Assembly: GCF_003672135.1 (NCBI RefSeq) | Contig: NC_039511.1 | Location: 11,000,464 to 11,064,463, forward strand | DNA: 64,000 nucleotides | Source of the DNA: Ooceraea biroi | Taxonomy: Eukaryota > Arthropoda > Insecta > Hymenoptera > Formicidae | Direction of reading: 5' to 3' | Notes under the pieces: model-generated | What the model was told of the DNA's origin: nothing | What the model saw: the letters and a program-made list of their open reading frames with translations, nothing else | The model's database searches: none | Part shown: positions 14,582 through 28,764 of the stretch, in pieces | Layout: each line of letters begins with the position of its first letter | How positions within the stretch are numbered: the first letter of the stretch is position 1 | Made by a program: the position numbers and the translations under genes

Positions 14582-14712
14582 CTCTCGCACACATATGCAA
14601 TATACATGTATATATGTAATATATATATATATATATGTATATATACACGTACACAATCAAGCACATTCAACATACACATGCGCGCGCGCGCGCACACACA
14701 CACACACACTAT
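14582..14712. repeat. Compound TA / CG / CA repeat, Z-DNA prone
   Basis: Alternating TA and GTATAT tracts (14582-14650) are followed by a CG run (about 14680-14692) that passes directly into a CA run (to about 14709). Alternating purine-pyrimidine CG/CA of this length is the classical left-handed DNA-forming composition. Apparent reading frames across it are low-complexity artefacts. Confidence 0.9.
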
Positions 14713-16034
14713 ATCTATATGCATACATGTATGCAGTATTCGTAAATTCGCAAGCAAACCTGGCTTGGCGGAGACGTAGCCTTTAACTTCTGGTTTTAAA
14801 GGGTCACACTGTATATTGCGTTATGTTTCTCGCAACTCCGTGACAAATTTACACGTCCAGCGAGTAGGATTAGATGACAGATCGAATTAGTGATAAAAAC
14901 TTGAATTATAGAGAAGCTCTTGAATTGTAGAGGCTGAGTACACAAACAGTAAAAATATCTGTCAGATAAAATAAAAACAACAGACAGAATGGTTGCCTTG
15001 TTTTGTACAGCTCAAAATAATTCATGATGAATAGCACATGGTAAGAATAAAAATTATTTGTTATACATTGCTTAGTATATTTTATTACTAACAATACATC
15101 GAATCGATGTATTTATTTTACAAAAGTCATTAAAGTTCTTTCGATAAATTTCTTAATCTTTATGCAATTTTGCGGAAGAATTTAATTTTTGACTATAGTA
15201 AGTTAAGAGCTCTCTCGCGTACACGATATTTCTTGGAATAATAATACAACGGGTATAGAATACGGTTATAGTACCCCGGCGGGAGTTACCCGCATAATTG
15301 CATTCCATTCAGCTAGCTTTAAGCCGCGGAAGCTCGCGGAATGTGCGACTTTCTGACATGCGTACGCGCGTACTCCGCGATATCGCAGGTAGGCGAGTCG
15401 CTATGAATTAAGTCTAAGAGAATATATACCATAAGCAGGTTGGCTCGGGAGGAATCTAATAATATCATCTTCTAGACAAATTCGAACATTTAATCACGAT
15501 ATTATTACGTCTTCCTTAACTTTGTTTTAAAGTAATACCTAATTATTAAAAAAGAATATTTATGTATTCACATATTTAACATTTGATAATATAATACGTG
15601 AAAATAACATAAATGATAAATATTTGTGATTAATGTATATTTGTTTGGATGATGTGTACATTTAATGTTGCAAAATTCTTTTGCCTGCTTTAATTTAATT
15701 TCTTTAATTACATTATTGAATCCATTTCTACAAATGGCCATGAGCAGTTTCCTGTTCGAAATTAGAAAGTGCACGATAGCGGGGAAAGGAAGAAAGAAAG
15801 CGAACGTAAGGTTAAAGAGACGAACGGAAATAATGGATTCGCTTTGATGTTTCACTGGTCAAACCACGAAACGCCGCGGTCAACCGCCGATATAAAGTTT
15901 TATTGCCAAATTCCCTTCGATCCTTTCCAACCCTTCGCATCCGTCGAAAGCATCCCTCTCTCGTAATCCTCCAAACTTTCTCTCCTCCTCCATTGTATCC
16001 CACCTAAGTCCTTCTTTTGGCTATCTGGTTTTCA

Positions 16035-16060
16035 AAGAGAGAGAAAGAGAGAGAGAAACA
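16035..16060. repeat. Imperfect (GA)n microsatellite
   Basis: A GA-rich run with AAAG interruptions, bordered by further purine-rich sequence to about 16080. Confidence 0.85.
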
Positions 16061-16504
16061 GGAAGAGAGAAGAGAAAACGCGATAAAGCGATAAAACTAA
16101 ATGCGCATTGTGTCGCAAGTCGGCGATTATACAGGCATAAGAGCAGTCAGCTGAAAGCAAAAGCGTCGCATTGTCCTGAGTGACAAGACATACGAAGGGA
16201 AAGGGCAAATCAGAATAAAAAAAAGAGAATACATCGAGATCATCTGACATCCGAGACGCATATTGCGCGACTTCTTGATTCCACATTTCTTTAAAAACGT
16301 CCATATCGAATATCTTGCAAGAAGAATGCAAATGAAATTTTTGCAGATCTATACGAAACTAATTTAATATATGACACGTATTTAGTAACTACCTAAATAA
16401 TTCAAAAAGATATAAATTCAGATATAAGATCTCAAATTAAACGCGAAAATAAATTGAATCTCAAAATAAAATTAATTGGTGAAAACTAAATAAAATAAAA
16501 GTCA

Positions 16505-16571
16505 AAATGTTGCTTTGAATAAGTTTTTACATTTTTTACAAAAATATATAAACTTATTCAAAGCAACATTT
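16505..16571. repeat. Perfect 22-bp stem hairpin
   Basis: The arm AAATGTTGCTTTGAATAAG plus TTT (16505-16526) is followed, after a 23-base loop (16527-16549), by its exact reverse complement (16550-16571). Total length 67 bases. The size resembles a microRNA precursor, but a stem with no bulge or mismatch and AT-rich flanks fits a tiny foldback or MITE remnant at least as well. Confidence 0.92.
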
Positions 16572-19500
16572 GAGTTTACTAAATAAGATTCATTTTATTT
16601 TCATTACATACACAAATTTGTCATATTTGATAATTAAACAATTCTACAAAAAGAATGGAATAGAGGAATGTAAATATTAACTTAACAAACACTATATTAC
16701 ATTTAATTAATAAAAAGCGAGCTAACCAAAACCTAAGAGAAGAGATAAAATATTCAGTTGTAACGTAGCGATATCTCAACGTTTGCGGTTGTTGCTTGGA
16801 ATTTTATTAACAGTTCCGACTCGTTTCGCGAAATTGCAACGCCGCTCCTTCGGCGTAACGTGATTTTAATTTGCACGAGCCGCGAGGCTGCGAATTTATG
16901 AAAGGACGATGCAAACGAACGGCGATGTACCGTCTATAAACTTTTTTATTAAACAACTTTGGGTTCCAAATAACATTGACCGTTTGCGAATACTCGGCAT
17001 TGGCTCGTAACAGGGTGTTTCAATGTATTTCCAATGCAATTTTTATACAAATTGCTATCTTTTAATTAATTGATAAGCAAAAAACGGTCTTGAAAAACGA
17101 CAATGACAAAGATAAATTGAAGAGCCGCTTTAGTAATTCCATAATGTTGAATTTCATACAACTTTATTGAAAAAAGAAATAAATTTCGCAAAATGATACA
17201 ATGTGCACAAGAAACTTTTTTCCCTAATGGTATGATATTTGGATGCAATATTCTTATGCATGCAATATTATTATATATTTTTCCTGCAAATTGTCAAAAT
17301 TTTATAAAAAGATATCAAGTAGGTCACGATCATTTTGTAGCAATTATCTAACATGAATATTTTAATATCAATTTGTCCAAAAAGACCAACTTCATCAGAA
17401 TAGTCTCTTTCTGCACCTTTTTCTGACTCTCACTCGAGAAATTTAAATGCACCGGGCATCGAAAAGAATATCGATTGCTTCGAAGGCAAGCGAGGACAGC
17501 CATAGCCGCCAAGGAACGCGGCCAGAATCCTTGAGACGACGAAATTCATCCTGGACGCCATCTTGTCCCTTTTTCCTTTCCGATCGCGTTCTAGCCTCTC
17601 AGTTAGTTATGCCGTACGCGTACCCCGGATAATGGAGCCAAATTATAACCCCCCGGGATTACGTTATCTATCTATCCGTGATATCGAGGACTTAGCTCGA
17701 CCTTTAACCCACACCCTTTAGCCCGAGAAATTTATTATTGGCCTACCGCCTTGGCAAAAGAAAGAGAGATATCGAGAAGGTGGGCTGAAAGGAAGAAAAG
17801 CCTCCTCCTTGGAAGATCCTCGAGGTTCACGATGCTCCTTTAGATTAAATCTTCGGGATATTTAATTTGAGATACCGCCGTTGATAGGGAAGACTGTATT
17901 CCAGCTACGAAGTAACTGTGTTCCTTCTCGAAGGCACTCGATGAAGGGAAAAAACTACTTTCTCATTTCTTTATAGTATCTTCGATCTGCGTATTGCCAT
18001 CATTCTTTCTTAACGTGGATTAGCATAGCAATCTAATCTTGCGGTTTTCAAGAACAGAACTTGAGGGAATCGGTCGTCTAAAGATTTATTTTATGTGCGT
18101 ATCAACCGTGTCGATACGTTTAATGTTATGCAAAATAAATGGAGAGCCTTTTTATTACAGTAATATTACGTTACAGTAATAGTTTAAATATTATATAAAG
18201 TTGATATGCTTTGGAGAATCTCGATTAGTGCCTTACTTTTAATAAGAACTTAGCTGAAAAATCATTTTCTATCTTCAATGTACATGGATTTTAGAATCAC
18301 GCGTTTTTCTCAATTTAGATATCCCAGAATAATCGTATCGTAAGCTCGAAATAACAATCAAAATAGTTACAAATTAATTAAATTTAGTTTTCCATTTTAA
18401 TCTGATTTTATTTCTTCGTTTATGTGTATGTATTGATTTTCATGATATTTAATTACATTTAATTATAAAGACGCACGCGAGTTGTCTTGATAATGGAGAC
18501 TACATATTAACAAATAATAGCTAAATGCAATCTCGCACCTTTCAGGAATACTCACATATATTCCAATCCTCTGGAGATGTTCATTCTTTTCGGAAATTTG
18601 TTGCCGTCGAGATTACAATACGATTACTATCGCAAACTCTTTGCATAACAATACGTGTTGCAAAAGCGAGAGAAACAGTGAAAAAGATCGTGCCGTCAGC
18701 TTCGTGCAGTCACTTTCTATCCTCTTTTACCTCTGTCTCTCTTTTTCTCTCTTTTACTCTCGTTACTTCTTTCTCTCGCACATTTTAACGGTGACGCTAT
18801 GCTTTTTATCATAAATGAGAATTATAAGAATGGCGTTGTGAACAAAAGCAATTCTAAAATACTCAAGACTTAGGTATATTATTTCTATTATTTTTTAGAT
18901 ATTATTATTTAAGTATTATTTCTCTTTTCCGTCTTTGAGACATAAATAACTGCTTTTTCGATACAACAGTTTTAGATGCAACTGATGGACGCACTGTCAT
19001 TAAATATTCATGGTACAACTCGCCAGTAAGAAATCAGGTCAAAAGTTCAATATCAATCACAAAAATACATGTGCTGTAACAAGATCATATCGATGTGAAA
19101 CGCAAAATGTAATCATCAATTGTAAAATGTTGTCCATTACACAATGAAGTTATAATAAATATTTTCTACAGAAGATTCATCAAAGCTTTATTAAGAAGTT
19201 TATTTCTAACAGCCCAATGTTTTTTATTTGTTTGAAATTATATTATTATATAATTTTTATTTCAGACTTAAATATTATTCTCATAAAATTTGCTTTTTCC
19301 ATAAAAATGTTATTTCTATATAAAAAACTTACCACTTTTTTTAAAGATCTCTATAAATTAATGGTTACATTATAATTGAACACTAATAAAAACGTATTAA
19401 GAAATAAATATCTATTTTATTACGCTAGAGAAGCTTTAAATATTCACAGCAATCAATGCATCAGCGATTATTATATTAATAACAGAGGAATATAAGGAAA

Positions 19501-22500
19501 ACTGACATTAATTATAGCATCAGAACGTGGTCGATCAACAGACTCGTCAATCAGGCAAAGAGGCTCACAAATTATAATCGACAGTGGCTTCAAATTGAGT
19601 CGCGTAATTATGGATGCGAAATCAGGCGCAGAATCCCAGCAATGTGCACTGCACCTAACAACTAAACGTCATTCCAATCGAGCGGCCTTGACAAATCGTG
19701 GTTTCCACTTACGAATGTTCGGACGGCGTCAATTTATATCATCTGATCGATATCGAACGTGAATGTGAATGCTAAATGACAGCAAAGTCGTCCATATCGC
19801 AAATCGTCTGTTTCGCCTTTTTCATCAAATAAAACAGTGTATCCTAGGAAAATCGCTACTCTTTTGAAAAAGAAACATTTAGTCCAGACAGAAAACGTAC
19901 CTAAATCTATTTTAGAATGGCTTTCGACGTTCTTATAATTTTCATTTATAACCAAAAGCATAGAGTTACCGTTGAAATGTGTGAGAGAAAGAAGCAAGGA
20001 AAGTAAAAAAGAGAATTGCATGGATATTGCCAGCTGTATCGACCGCTTTTGGTTAAAAATTACAGCAGATGCTGTGGACGGTGATGAATAATTTTCAGAA
20101 TTCGTCTGGCCCCCGGCGGCGGAAGCTTCATCCCTTTTTTTGACTTCGAACGATCCCTCTCCGCCTTTGTTCTATCGTGCGCTCTCATTATGTACCCACG
20201 GATGCAATTCTTCCGCTTCCCTTTTCAGAATGCTTTGCTCCAGTCGTTCTTTCTTCGTCGATATTTTTCTCTACTTTTTTGCTTCCTTCAAACGAGTCAC
20301 TAATCTTCCTGGACGAAGACTGCGACCAATATTCATCTTCCAAAATGGATATTAAGAAGACAGAAGACAGAAATATGATAAATATGTGAATTAAGAATAT
20401 TTTTGAATCTTTATAGGAAGTCAAATTAATCAATGTTTATAGACAGAGATATATGTATACATGCTAAGGATATATTTAATAAATATATTATAATAAATTA
20501 ATAAATCGTTAAACTTGATAAATTATGATACTCGAACATATCATAAATAAGAATATCTCACTTAAGGATAATGCAGCTGCCATAGTGAATTAATAATACA
20601 GATATCGATTCGCCGATCGTGCCGCCGCGTGCGGCAGAATAAATTTGGCGAACGCAAGTAAGACGCAGCGAATACCGGGAGATTACCGGCGATTCTTCAG
20701 CGAATGCGCATTCGCTCGTTCTTCGATGGTGCCTAGATCCTACTGGATCCTTGGAAACCACCGATCCTCCGGTCGGCCTTTCTGAAATCCTGGCTATCCT
20801 TACAGCTAACGGCAACGAGAGGCAGTCGAACTTTTACCGTCGCCCATACATAATTCAAAAGGGCCGCTCGCAGAGTTGCAAGGAAGAAGGGTTGGAAAGT
20901 CGGGGGGAGATAGGTGATAGCGGCAATAGGAGGAGGAGAAAGAGTCGGAAGACACCTTGCTTCCTGGCAAAGTAGAAGCAACAGCCAAGTGGGATCGTGT
21001 ATTTGCTCGTCGCGAGAGAAAAATAGAGAAAGAAAAAGTAAGAACTAGGAGGACAGAAACAGAGTCGAGTATCGATTTCGAATGCCTCAATGGCGTAACT
21101 TTCTACGCGAAAACTGACATTTAGATGGAGGAAAGGCGAGCTCAGAATTTCACGGAGTGCTTCATGTCAGCTTGATGAAGATTCAGTGTCGTGCCAACTT
21201 CCAAAACCCATCATTTTTCTTCCATTGCAAAGATTAGGCAGTTTAATCACTTCCTGATGTGTAAAAATATATAAAAAGTTCTTTAGTTCAGTTCGTTAGT
21301 TTCTCGATTGGTTTATTTCTAATTATTTAAGCCTATATATTATAATACCTACATATTTGTATAGAATCAATATCTTCCTAATATTAAATAAGTATTTTTA
21401 TAATTTAATTTAGGTCTTTAATTTAATACGTCTCTTATTTGCTTTTTATTTATAATATTTAATGTATTTCTAACTTTTACATCCTTTTGCATTTTCTATA
21501 CTAAAAGAGTTCTTCCTTGAGCTTGATATCTAAATCAGATATCATACGTTTTTGATATGTTCATCCTGTTCATTTCGTTGAGACGTGAGAGAGACTCAAC
21601 TCAGGAAAGGCAGCGACCGGGAGCGGGTCAGGAAGCAACGGGAAAGTCTCATTTATCGCCGGGTCCGTGGGTCGTGCCGGTTTGTCTCAGTATTTCTTCG
21701 GAGGTAGTTTGAGGGTGGGCTATAACGGACCTCCGGACTTGTACCGGCGGCGTAGATGCCAGGAATCCGGGGATGGATGTAGTAGAAGCAATTCACTCTA
21801 GCACGGCAGAAATATCGATTGTATATATCGCAAATATCTCATCGTGCTTTCCTATCCATTTTTTGGCCTCCTCGAACATCGCTGAATTTCCGACGAAAGA
21901 AAAGTATCTCTAGACAATGGAACTACTTCGTCTCTGCATTACTTTAGGACCCATATATCACGCCTTTCATTGCTTCTGAAGTATTGTATTTTGAAGTATT
22001 ATATTGCATGAGATATTGAGAAAAAGGGCGATATAAGTTAAATTTATATAATATAGCATATATATGATGTATACATATAAAACAATCTGTAATTTTTTAT
22101 AAAACAGTTTTCTTACAAATAGTTTTATCGTAAAATATATGTATGTTCAACTTCCACAAAAATTTATGTATAGGTAGGGCATTGCATATGATTAAGAAAT
22201 GCAAACTTTCAAGAGAAGTAAATCTTACATGCAACCCTCCGTCACATGCAAAATGCTAAGCATATACATATAAATTTACATAAAAATTGAACACCTCGTG
22301 ATCGTCCTAAGCCTTTCTCGCACGATATTATAATATGTATGAATACTGTATACTTTGTTGAAATTATTTCAGATCTCACATTATGATGATTATATGTAAA
22401 TTGCAAAAATAATCTTGAATACAACTCCTCAAAATTTTAAGTCTTACAATTGTTTAATATTAATAATATTTTTATTTTCTTCTTTAAGTATGTTCGAGAA

Positions 22501-25500
22501 TTGAGATTTCTTATAAAATACCTATTTAAAATTTCTCTGTCTGCACTTCTCTAAAATGTTTAATTCTTGAAATATTTAAAGTATTTTTAACATAATCTTT
22601 AAATCATGTTTACACCATTTTAAAAACATTTCTCAGAAATCCAAGCATATTCTCAAATTCATCTTTTAACAAATTAAATAGATTCACCCACTAGAATGGC
22701 ACTCTGTTTCGAATATATTTTCGGAAGTGCATTTTGAGGACGGTCCTTAAGAACGTTGAAGAAGACAATTCCTGCGCACACAGGATGTAAAGAATCGACT
22801 TTGTATGTATGTTACTGGTTAAGAATTCTTGCTCTCTCTTTTTCTCTCGAATGGGTCGAAGAGAGGATCGACTGCGGTCCATGCAATATGTATTGGCGCG
22901 TGATATTCTATTGGCGTTTTATTGTTATGCCCCCTACCCTTTCGTGTTCCGAGTTACTCCCAGTCCCTCGAAAGAATACCATGGGGAGCATTTCGCCGTT
23001 GTTCTCGAAACGTGGCTTTATTTTTATGCGCCGCGGAAGTAAGCATGACGGGAAGGAAGAGTACCAGATAATCGAGGAAACGAGGCTGACCCCGTAATTT
23101 TTATCGGAGCTTCGCCGGGGACAGTTCAGCTCGTCTCTTCCCGTATGGCTTCTTTTCTTTACTCGTTTCTTTATCTCTTTCTACGTCCGTCATCACCAGA
23201 AGCACGGAGGAGACCGCCATCTCTCTCGGGAATACACGCGGCTGCTTCCCAAAAACGAATTCACTTTATGGAAACCGTCGGCAGCATTGCAAAGCATCCG
23301 CTTCCGATGAGACAGCGATACGCGATGATTTCGCTGAAGGATACGCATCGTAACTGGTGCACTCCGGAAAAAGTACTCGCTCTTGAGAACTGTGTGTAAG
23401 CAGAACGTAATTGTGATTGCAACGTTTTCGAATCGAAGATTTCGATCAGCAGAAATAAAACGCGGACAAATAGGAAAATTGGCAAGAGTCAGGAAAAGTA
23501 ACTTGAAATTTAGTAGAATAAAATAAACTATTTCATCTGCTCGAACAAAAATGAAATTAATGATAAATATTCTCAAAATAAATGTGCTTAAATTTTTACC
23601 TGCGCCATGTGTATGTATCGTATTTACTTTTATTTACGAATATTTTTCTATATGAATAGGAACTTTTCTAAATATGAAATCTCATCAATTAATTTCTGGA
23701 TATCATAAATATCAATAAATTTGATTTTGAAAACAATCTTATCTTTTTTTTATACTGATAGTATAACAATATATTCCATATCGTTATCTTACTACATTTT
23801 CGCAGATTGCATTTACTCATAGCGTTTACTCAGTTGCATCTAGCTTTTCGAACGACTACATCTAGTTTGTGGCATTTAAACGATACGAAATAGATGCACT
23901 GCGAAAATACGGCGAGCTAACGACAGAAATATCGTCAGCTTGCACTTTCCACTTAAGAATTTAAACTCACGAAAATCACCGAACTCATGAAACTCTCTTT
24001 TAAATGAATATCACGATAATCGACGTACAGCCATAAGGTAATTCTTTATACTTTAAGTAATCCGACGATATTCAGCAGTGTCGTAAGCAGGTGCTACGGA
24101 TTAAGATTGCACTCTTAACGGCGATTAAAATCGGTCGTCTTAATCGGAATGTCGCGCTACATTGCAGGATGTATTTTCTTGATTCAAATACTGTTTAACG
24201 CGAAAAAATGTAATATTAAGAATCACAAGGTAGAAAATTCAAATTATTCCCATTCAAGATGATTATTATTGTAATTATTTATCGCGAAAAGCAATTGGTA
24301 TCAATATTATAATCACTTCAATAATCTTATACAAACAAAAGCAACTTCAATAATTTTAATAATAAACAGTTACACATATTTCTCTTCGCGCAAACATATG
24401 TTAATAGAATGTGTTTGCAATAAATAATCATCATTATATGATTAAAAACAATATGTGTTTAATTGGGATTTTTGGGAGAAATTATCTAAAGATGTTAATT
24501 AGTCTTTAATTATAACCTAGTTTTTATGGCTTCCTGAGCGAAGAATCCTCTCGATTCTCTAATCGTCCTCTAAGGCGAGAATGAGAACTCCCGGAACCTT
24601 TGACAATGGTACCAGCTAATCTTCAACCTCGTTCGAAGTTCATTATTTTAATTGGAATTCTCTAGTCGAAGATTTTCCTCGGAGTTGAAATGATTGCGTT
24701 GAAAAGGGGGTATAGTCTATTGCTAAAAGTTTTACAAGTTAAAATTAACTTGTTAGCCATATGTATACTAACTAATTTTTATATTATTATAATTATTTAT
24801 TATAATTATTATAATTAATATCATAATATAATAATTTTTTAATTTTTTTTCCAGCATTCAAGCCTACATATGATTAATTAAATTTTGTGTTTTAGTTGAC
24901 AATGCGAAACTTTTATTCCAACCAGATTTGCATTATTACTAATCATTTTTCACTTAATGTTCAATCTTTTATTAGTATCCATATTTTAGTACAATTTTTT
25001 AATTTTTTTAATAGATTTATTTTAGTAGAATCTCCGTGGGTTTAAATCTTGATCAAATATCTTGATGCTCAAGATATTTGAAATATAAAACGTGCTATTG
25101 AATAAAATTCTCATTTTTAAAAAATATACTTGCATAAATGAAAAAAGCCTTAGATGGAAGAAATTCGTGATTTATTTAAGATTCAAAAAAGTTTAAATTC
25201 GAGCTGCCCATGATTCCATGATGTCAGAGACGTTGAAATTTAATTTGAATGCTCATTTGTCAACGCGACAGCGAGGATAGTTATGAAGGCCTGAGCAATT
25301 ACCGTTAGAGGCTCTCAGCGGCTTCTTGTTAATGAAATTAATTCAATTGCTCTAGCAGTCCTCGGACATTGTAGCGACGGGTTTTCAACCGATTAGAACA
25401 ACAGAGCTTATCTCCATATCGAGTCCGTTAGCTGATGCATCCTGCGTGTGCCAGACAGTATATCGACCTGTTCGTATCATTGTCAAACGTGATATAGGGA

Positions 25501-28431
25501 GCTACTAGAATGTTTCTATGCTAAAATCTTTAGGGAGAGCAAATTATAAGAATCATAACTGCTGGGTCGGAAACAAATTTAGTTGGTCTGTTTAGCAAAA
25601 TTAAAGATGCAAATATCTGTCAAGCAACTTCAATTTTTGTGACTTTTTACTATTCTCTTTTCAGAAATTTTATTTTGTCCTTTTTCTTGTTCTTTCAGAA
25701 ATGTTCAGATTTCTAGACACAGAACTGCTTCAGTAATTTGAAAATGATATTTGTGTTTGGTTAGAGAACTTATATAAAACTTATATAAAAAGCAGACTCT
25801 TATATAAAAAGCAAACTTGTTTTTCAACCCAATATTTTTTGAATTAGTTCTCATACTTTAAAAATATAGCAATATTTTTTAAAACTAATTTTTTTAATTA
25901 AATAACATTTCAAAGAGTACAATAATTTTTAAAAAGACAATTGTTTAATTAATACAGAAATGACAAGCTTATCATTTAACTGGCTTTTACTCAATTTTTA
26001 CTCCTTTTTTGCTGGAAACTGCAAGTTGTCAAGAGAATATTAATTACATTACTGGCTTTGCCTGCGAGTTCGGAAACGAATTTTCGGATAGTCTATACTT
26101 CGAATTTCAATTAAATCTCGCGGTTGGGGCTTGTCTGCTGGAATCGATGCGTTCGAGTGAGTCCTTTTTTCTCTCGCCAATTAAAATTATCCTGTGCGCT
26201 TTGAAAGTCCGTACCTTTTCCCTTCTCTCCTTCGTTTCGATTTTAACTTTCTGGCATTGCGTTGGAAAAATTGATAGCATTTAAATTAGAATAACAGCGA
26301 AACTATCGATCATAAATTATTTCATAACAACACAAATGCAAGCAGAAGGTATTAGTAAAGAAAACAGGTAATACAAAAATCTAATTACATAATCTATATT
26401 ATATAAAATATGAATATGCTTTACTTTATTGTATTCATACCAAAATTGTAATATCATATTCCAAAGCGTATTAGAACAACCAAGAACTTAGTGTCTGTCT
26501 ATAATACAACGTGTTTCGCTCCCATTATCTATCACGGTTTTCTCTCAAGAGTAAAGAGGACGCGATTGAGGGGCATGTCTTGGGAAAATTGACGAGGTGC
26601 ACCCCGTCCACAATCACGCCGAGGGTCGTACATACGTCGAATAGCAAGTTTAACTCTGCATCGTTGGCGCGACAGAAGATTTCACTTGCACATTCCAGCT
26701 GTACCTGTCCGTGTTTCTCTCTACCTCTCTTTCTCTCTGTTCCTCTCTCTCCTTCGCCGCCTCTTAGATCAAGGAATCGAATTCTGTTTGAGTAGACGAC
26801 CCTATATTCCTCTACCCTCCTGCCAGCAGTCTATGCCCTCCTTGTTGTCGACGCGATTCCCTCGAAAACCCCATCACCTGCCATCACATTGCATCCAACT
26901 CCGTCTTGCAACTCTCCCCTTCCGTCGCAATCACTGCTACTATAGCGAAAACAGCGATACACTAGCTCGCGGTATGCTGATTCATGATACATACCGATGA
27001 TACTTGAAGATACATTATTCGTGTCTTTTATTTTTAATCGATATTGTTTGAGAAGCATGACGATGATTTTTTACCCTGTCTAAATTTGGCTCTCGAATTT
27101 CATTCCAAAGTTGCAGATATCGCCAATCGTACTACTATATTTCATCGATCAATCAAGCCAGGATAACTTCATATTCGAAATCGTATTTTTAGAAGAAATA
27201 AAATTCGCTAACTCATCTGTCGAGGAGATTTAATTACGACTCTTTTTCATTTTAAGTGAAAAAGGTACGTTATATGTCAGACGAAGGTACTCTCGTGATG
27301 CAATGATGATTCTGCACAATGAATACTCTCTACAGTCATATCCCCTCATTTCTGTGGTTCCTTCTTTCTCTTTCAAACTAAAATGCTTCCAGATTTCTCT
27401 CTCCTCCCTTGCACTCCTCTTCCCACCGTGTTCGTCTGCCCTTTATAAATTACCTATCGAAGACCAAGACTGTTTGACCTAGGTCAACCCGGACCTTCTC
27501 AGACTCGAGTTTAAATGATAATGGCCTAGGTACACACCAGGGATGTTTAAATCCTGCCGCTCCGCTTTCCATAAATAATTGCCGCTGGAAATGGAGTGGA
27601 TTCCCCGGTGGCTCAAACCGGAACAAGCTTCATTTCTCGATCATCCGGATCGACGAAGAGAGGAAGACGAAGAGGAAGTTTCTTGCATATTTTCTATGCA
27701 CGTCTCCTCGCGAATAATTGAGTGACCTCTCTTCTCTATCCAGGAAAGTTCAAAGAAATAGTGTAACGCCCCAAGGTACTTCCTAATGCTGATTAACGAG
27801 AAGCCCGTAATTTCTTCCTCGTAGTCGACGTTCACATTGCGTTTTAATCGACTTTAATGGAGTTCTTCACATTCACGCGTTGCATAACATCCGAGCATTA
27901 TGAATTTAATGTGAAATTGCATGGAACAATAATATCATATTCTAATTGCGGTAACTAACTAAATAATTTATGTGTTAGCTACGAAAATATATCAAAATGT
28001 TTTTATCGTTCGATCATGCTTAATGAAAATTGTACATATACTTCCACATGTACTGTATAATACATTTCATGATATTATTTGCTTAAAAATGCATCGAAAC
28101 AACGAATTTGATGTAATTATTTACGATCCAGAATATTGATTATTTATTATTCAAGGCTACAATGCAGACTTTAACATATAAAAATTATATATTATGTATT
28201 TAATTAAAAACATGTTTATGGTAAAGTTAATTTATACTAAAATTCATTTATATTAGGCGAATAATTTTAATTATAACACTGAACATAACAGTTTGTTTAA
28301 AATAACTGTTTATGTAGAATACGAGTTATTTGTTTGTAATACTGGGGAAATAATTTCACGTATATACTATTCTCGTAGATAACAAAATTTTTGAGATTCA
28401 AGTTATCTATATACATGATACGAACTGCAGT
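16572..28431. other. AT-rich region with GC pockets, no supportable gene
   Basis: GC-richer pockets lie near 16780-16990, 17440-17950, 20560-21200, 21580-21800, 22680-23400, 25200-25460, 26490-27000 and 27420-27840. The 21.6-21.8 kb pocket carries a 70-codon plus-strand frame without ATG and is treated as a finding. A near-direct repeat of a CTTATATAAAAAGCARAC unit sits at about 25787-25818. The rest is AT-rich sequence in which I see nothing. Confidence 0.55.
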
Positions 28432-28764
28432 ATGAAGGTGACATGTCCCAGTCTTGCGAAATGCGAAACATTTTCCGTTGCAAAGGAGAAAATGTTTCCT
28501 ACGAAACATGCACGTGAGAAAAGGGCACTACGAAGACGAGTATTTTATATGCTTCAAATATATCTTGCTTTTCCTTTTCATCAACTTCTCTGCTCCGCTT
28601 CCGCGCAAATATGGATCGCAGCGAGTTGCAGACGCGACATAGAAATGACGATGCATTTGCGCATGTATTGTATCTGGCAACAAGGGGAGCACCAAGTTCT
28701 ACACGAATGCAAAGTTGTTGAACTGTTCGTAATTAATGATATATGTCTTGGAATTGTTTTCTAG
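28432..28764 (+). CDS. Unrecognised 110-codon ORF, doubtful
   Basis: A complete ATG-to-TAG frame of 110 codons in an AT-rich neighbourhood, longer than most chance frames nearby. The product would be basic in its first 40 residues and contain several Cys. Residues 40-55 form a mildly hydrophobic stretch (LQIYLAFPFHQLLC) too short and mixed for a confident membrane segment. No known domain is visible. Third codon positions show no clear G/C preference, which weakens the coding case. The frame also covers an 11-bp perfect stem (28465-28475 with 28488-28498). It has no recognisable promoter or nearby polyadenylation signal. It may be chance. Confidence 0.15.
   Translation: MKVTCPSLAKCETFSVAKEKMFPTKHAREKRALRRRVFYMLQIYLAFPFHQLLCSASAQIWIAASCRRDIEMTMHLRMYCIWQQGEHQVLHECKVVELFVINDICLGIVF

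Larger units (their letters stand above)
5583..16504. other. Long AT-rich region with GC pockets, no supportable gene
   Basis: GC- and CpG-richer pockets of 200-500 bases lie near 7000-7320, 8160-8680, 9100-9480, 10010-10560, 10990-11530, 12150-12430, 13500-13930, 14300-14560 and 15200-15410. Several are open in more than one frame and on both strands, which argues for composition rather than selection on a protein. They look more like conserved noncoding or regulatory islands in a gene desert or long intron. Short start-codon-plus-splice-donor combinations at 8154-8190 and 9064-9112 are treated under rejected items. Confidence 0.55.
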
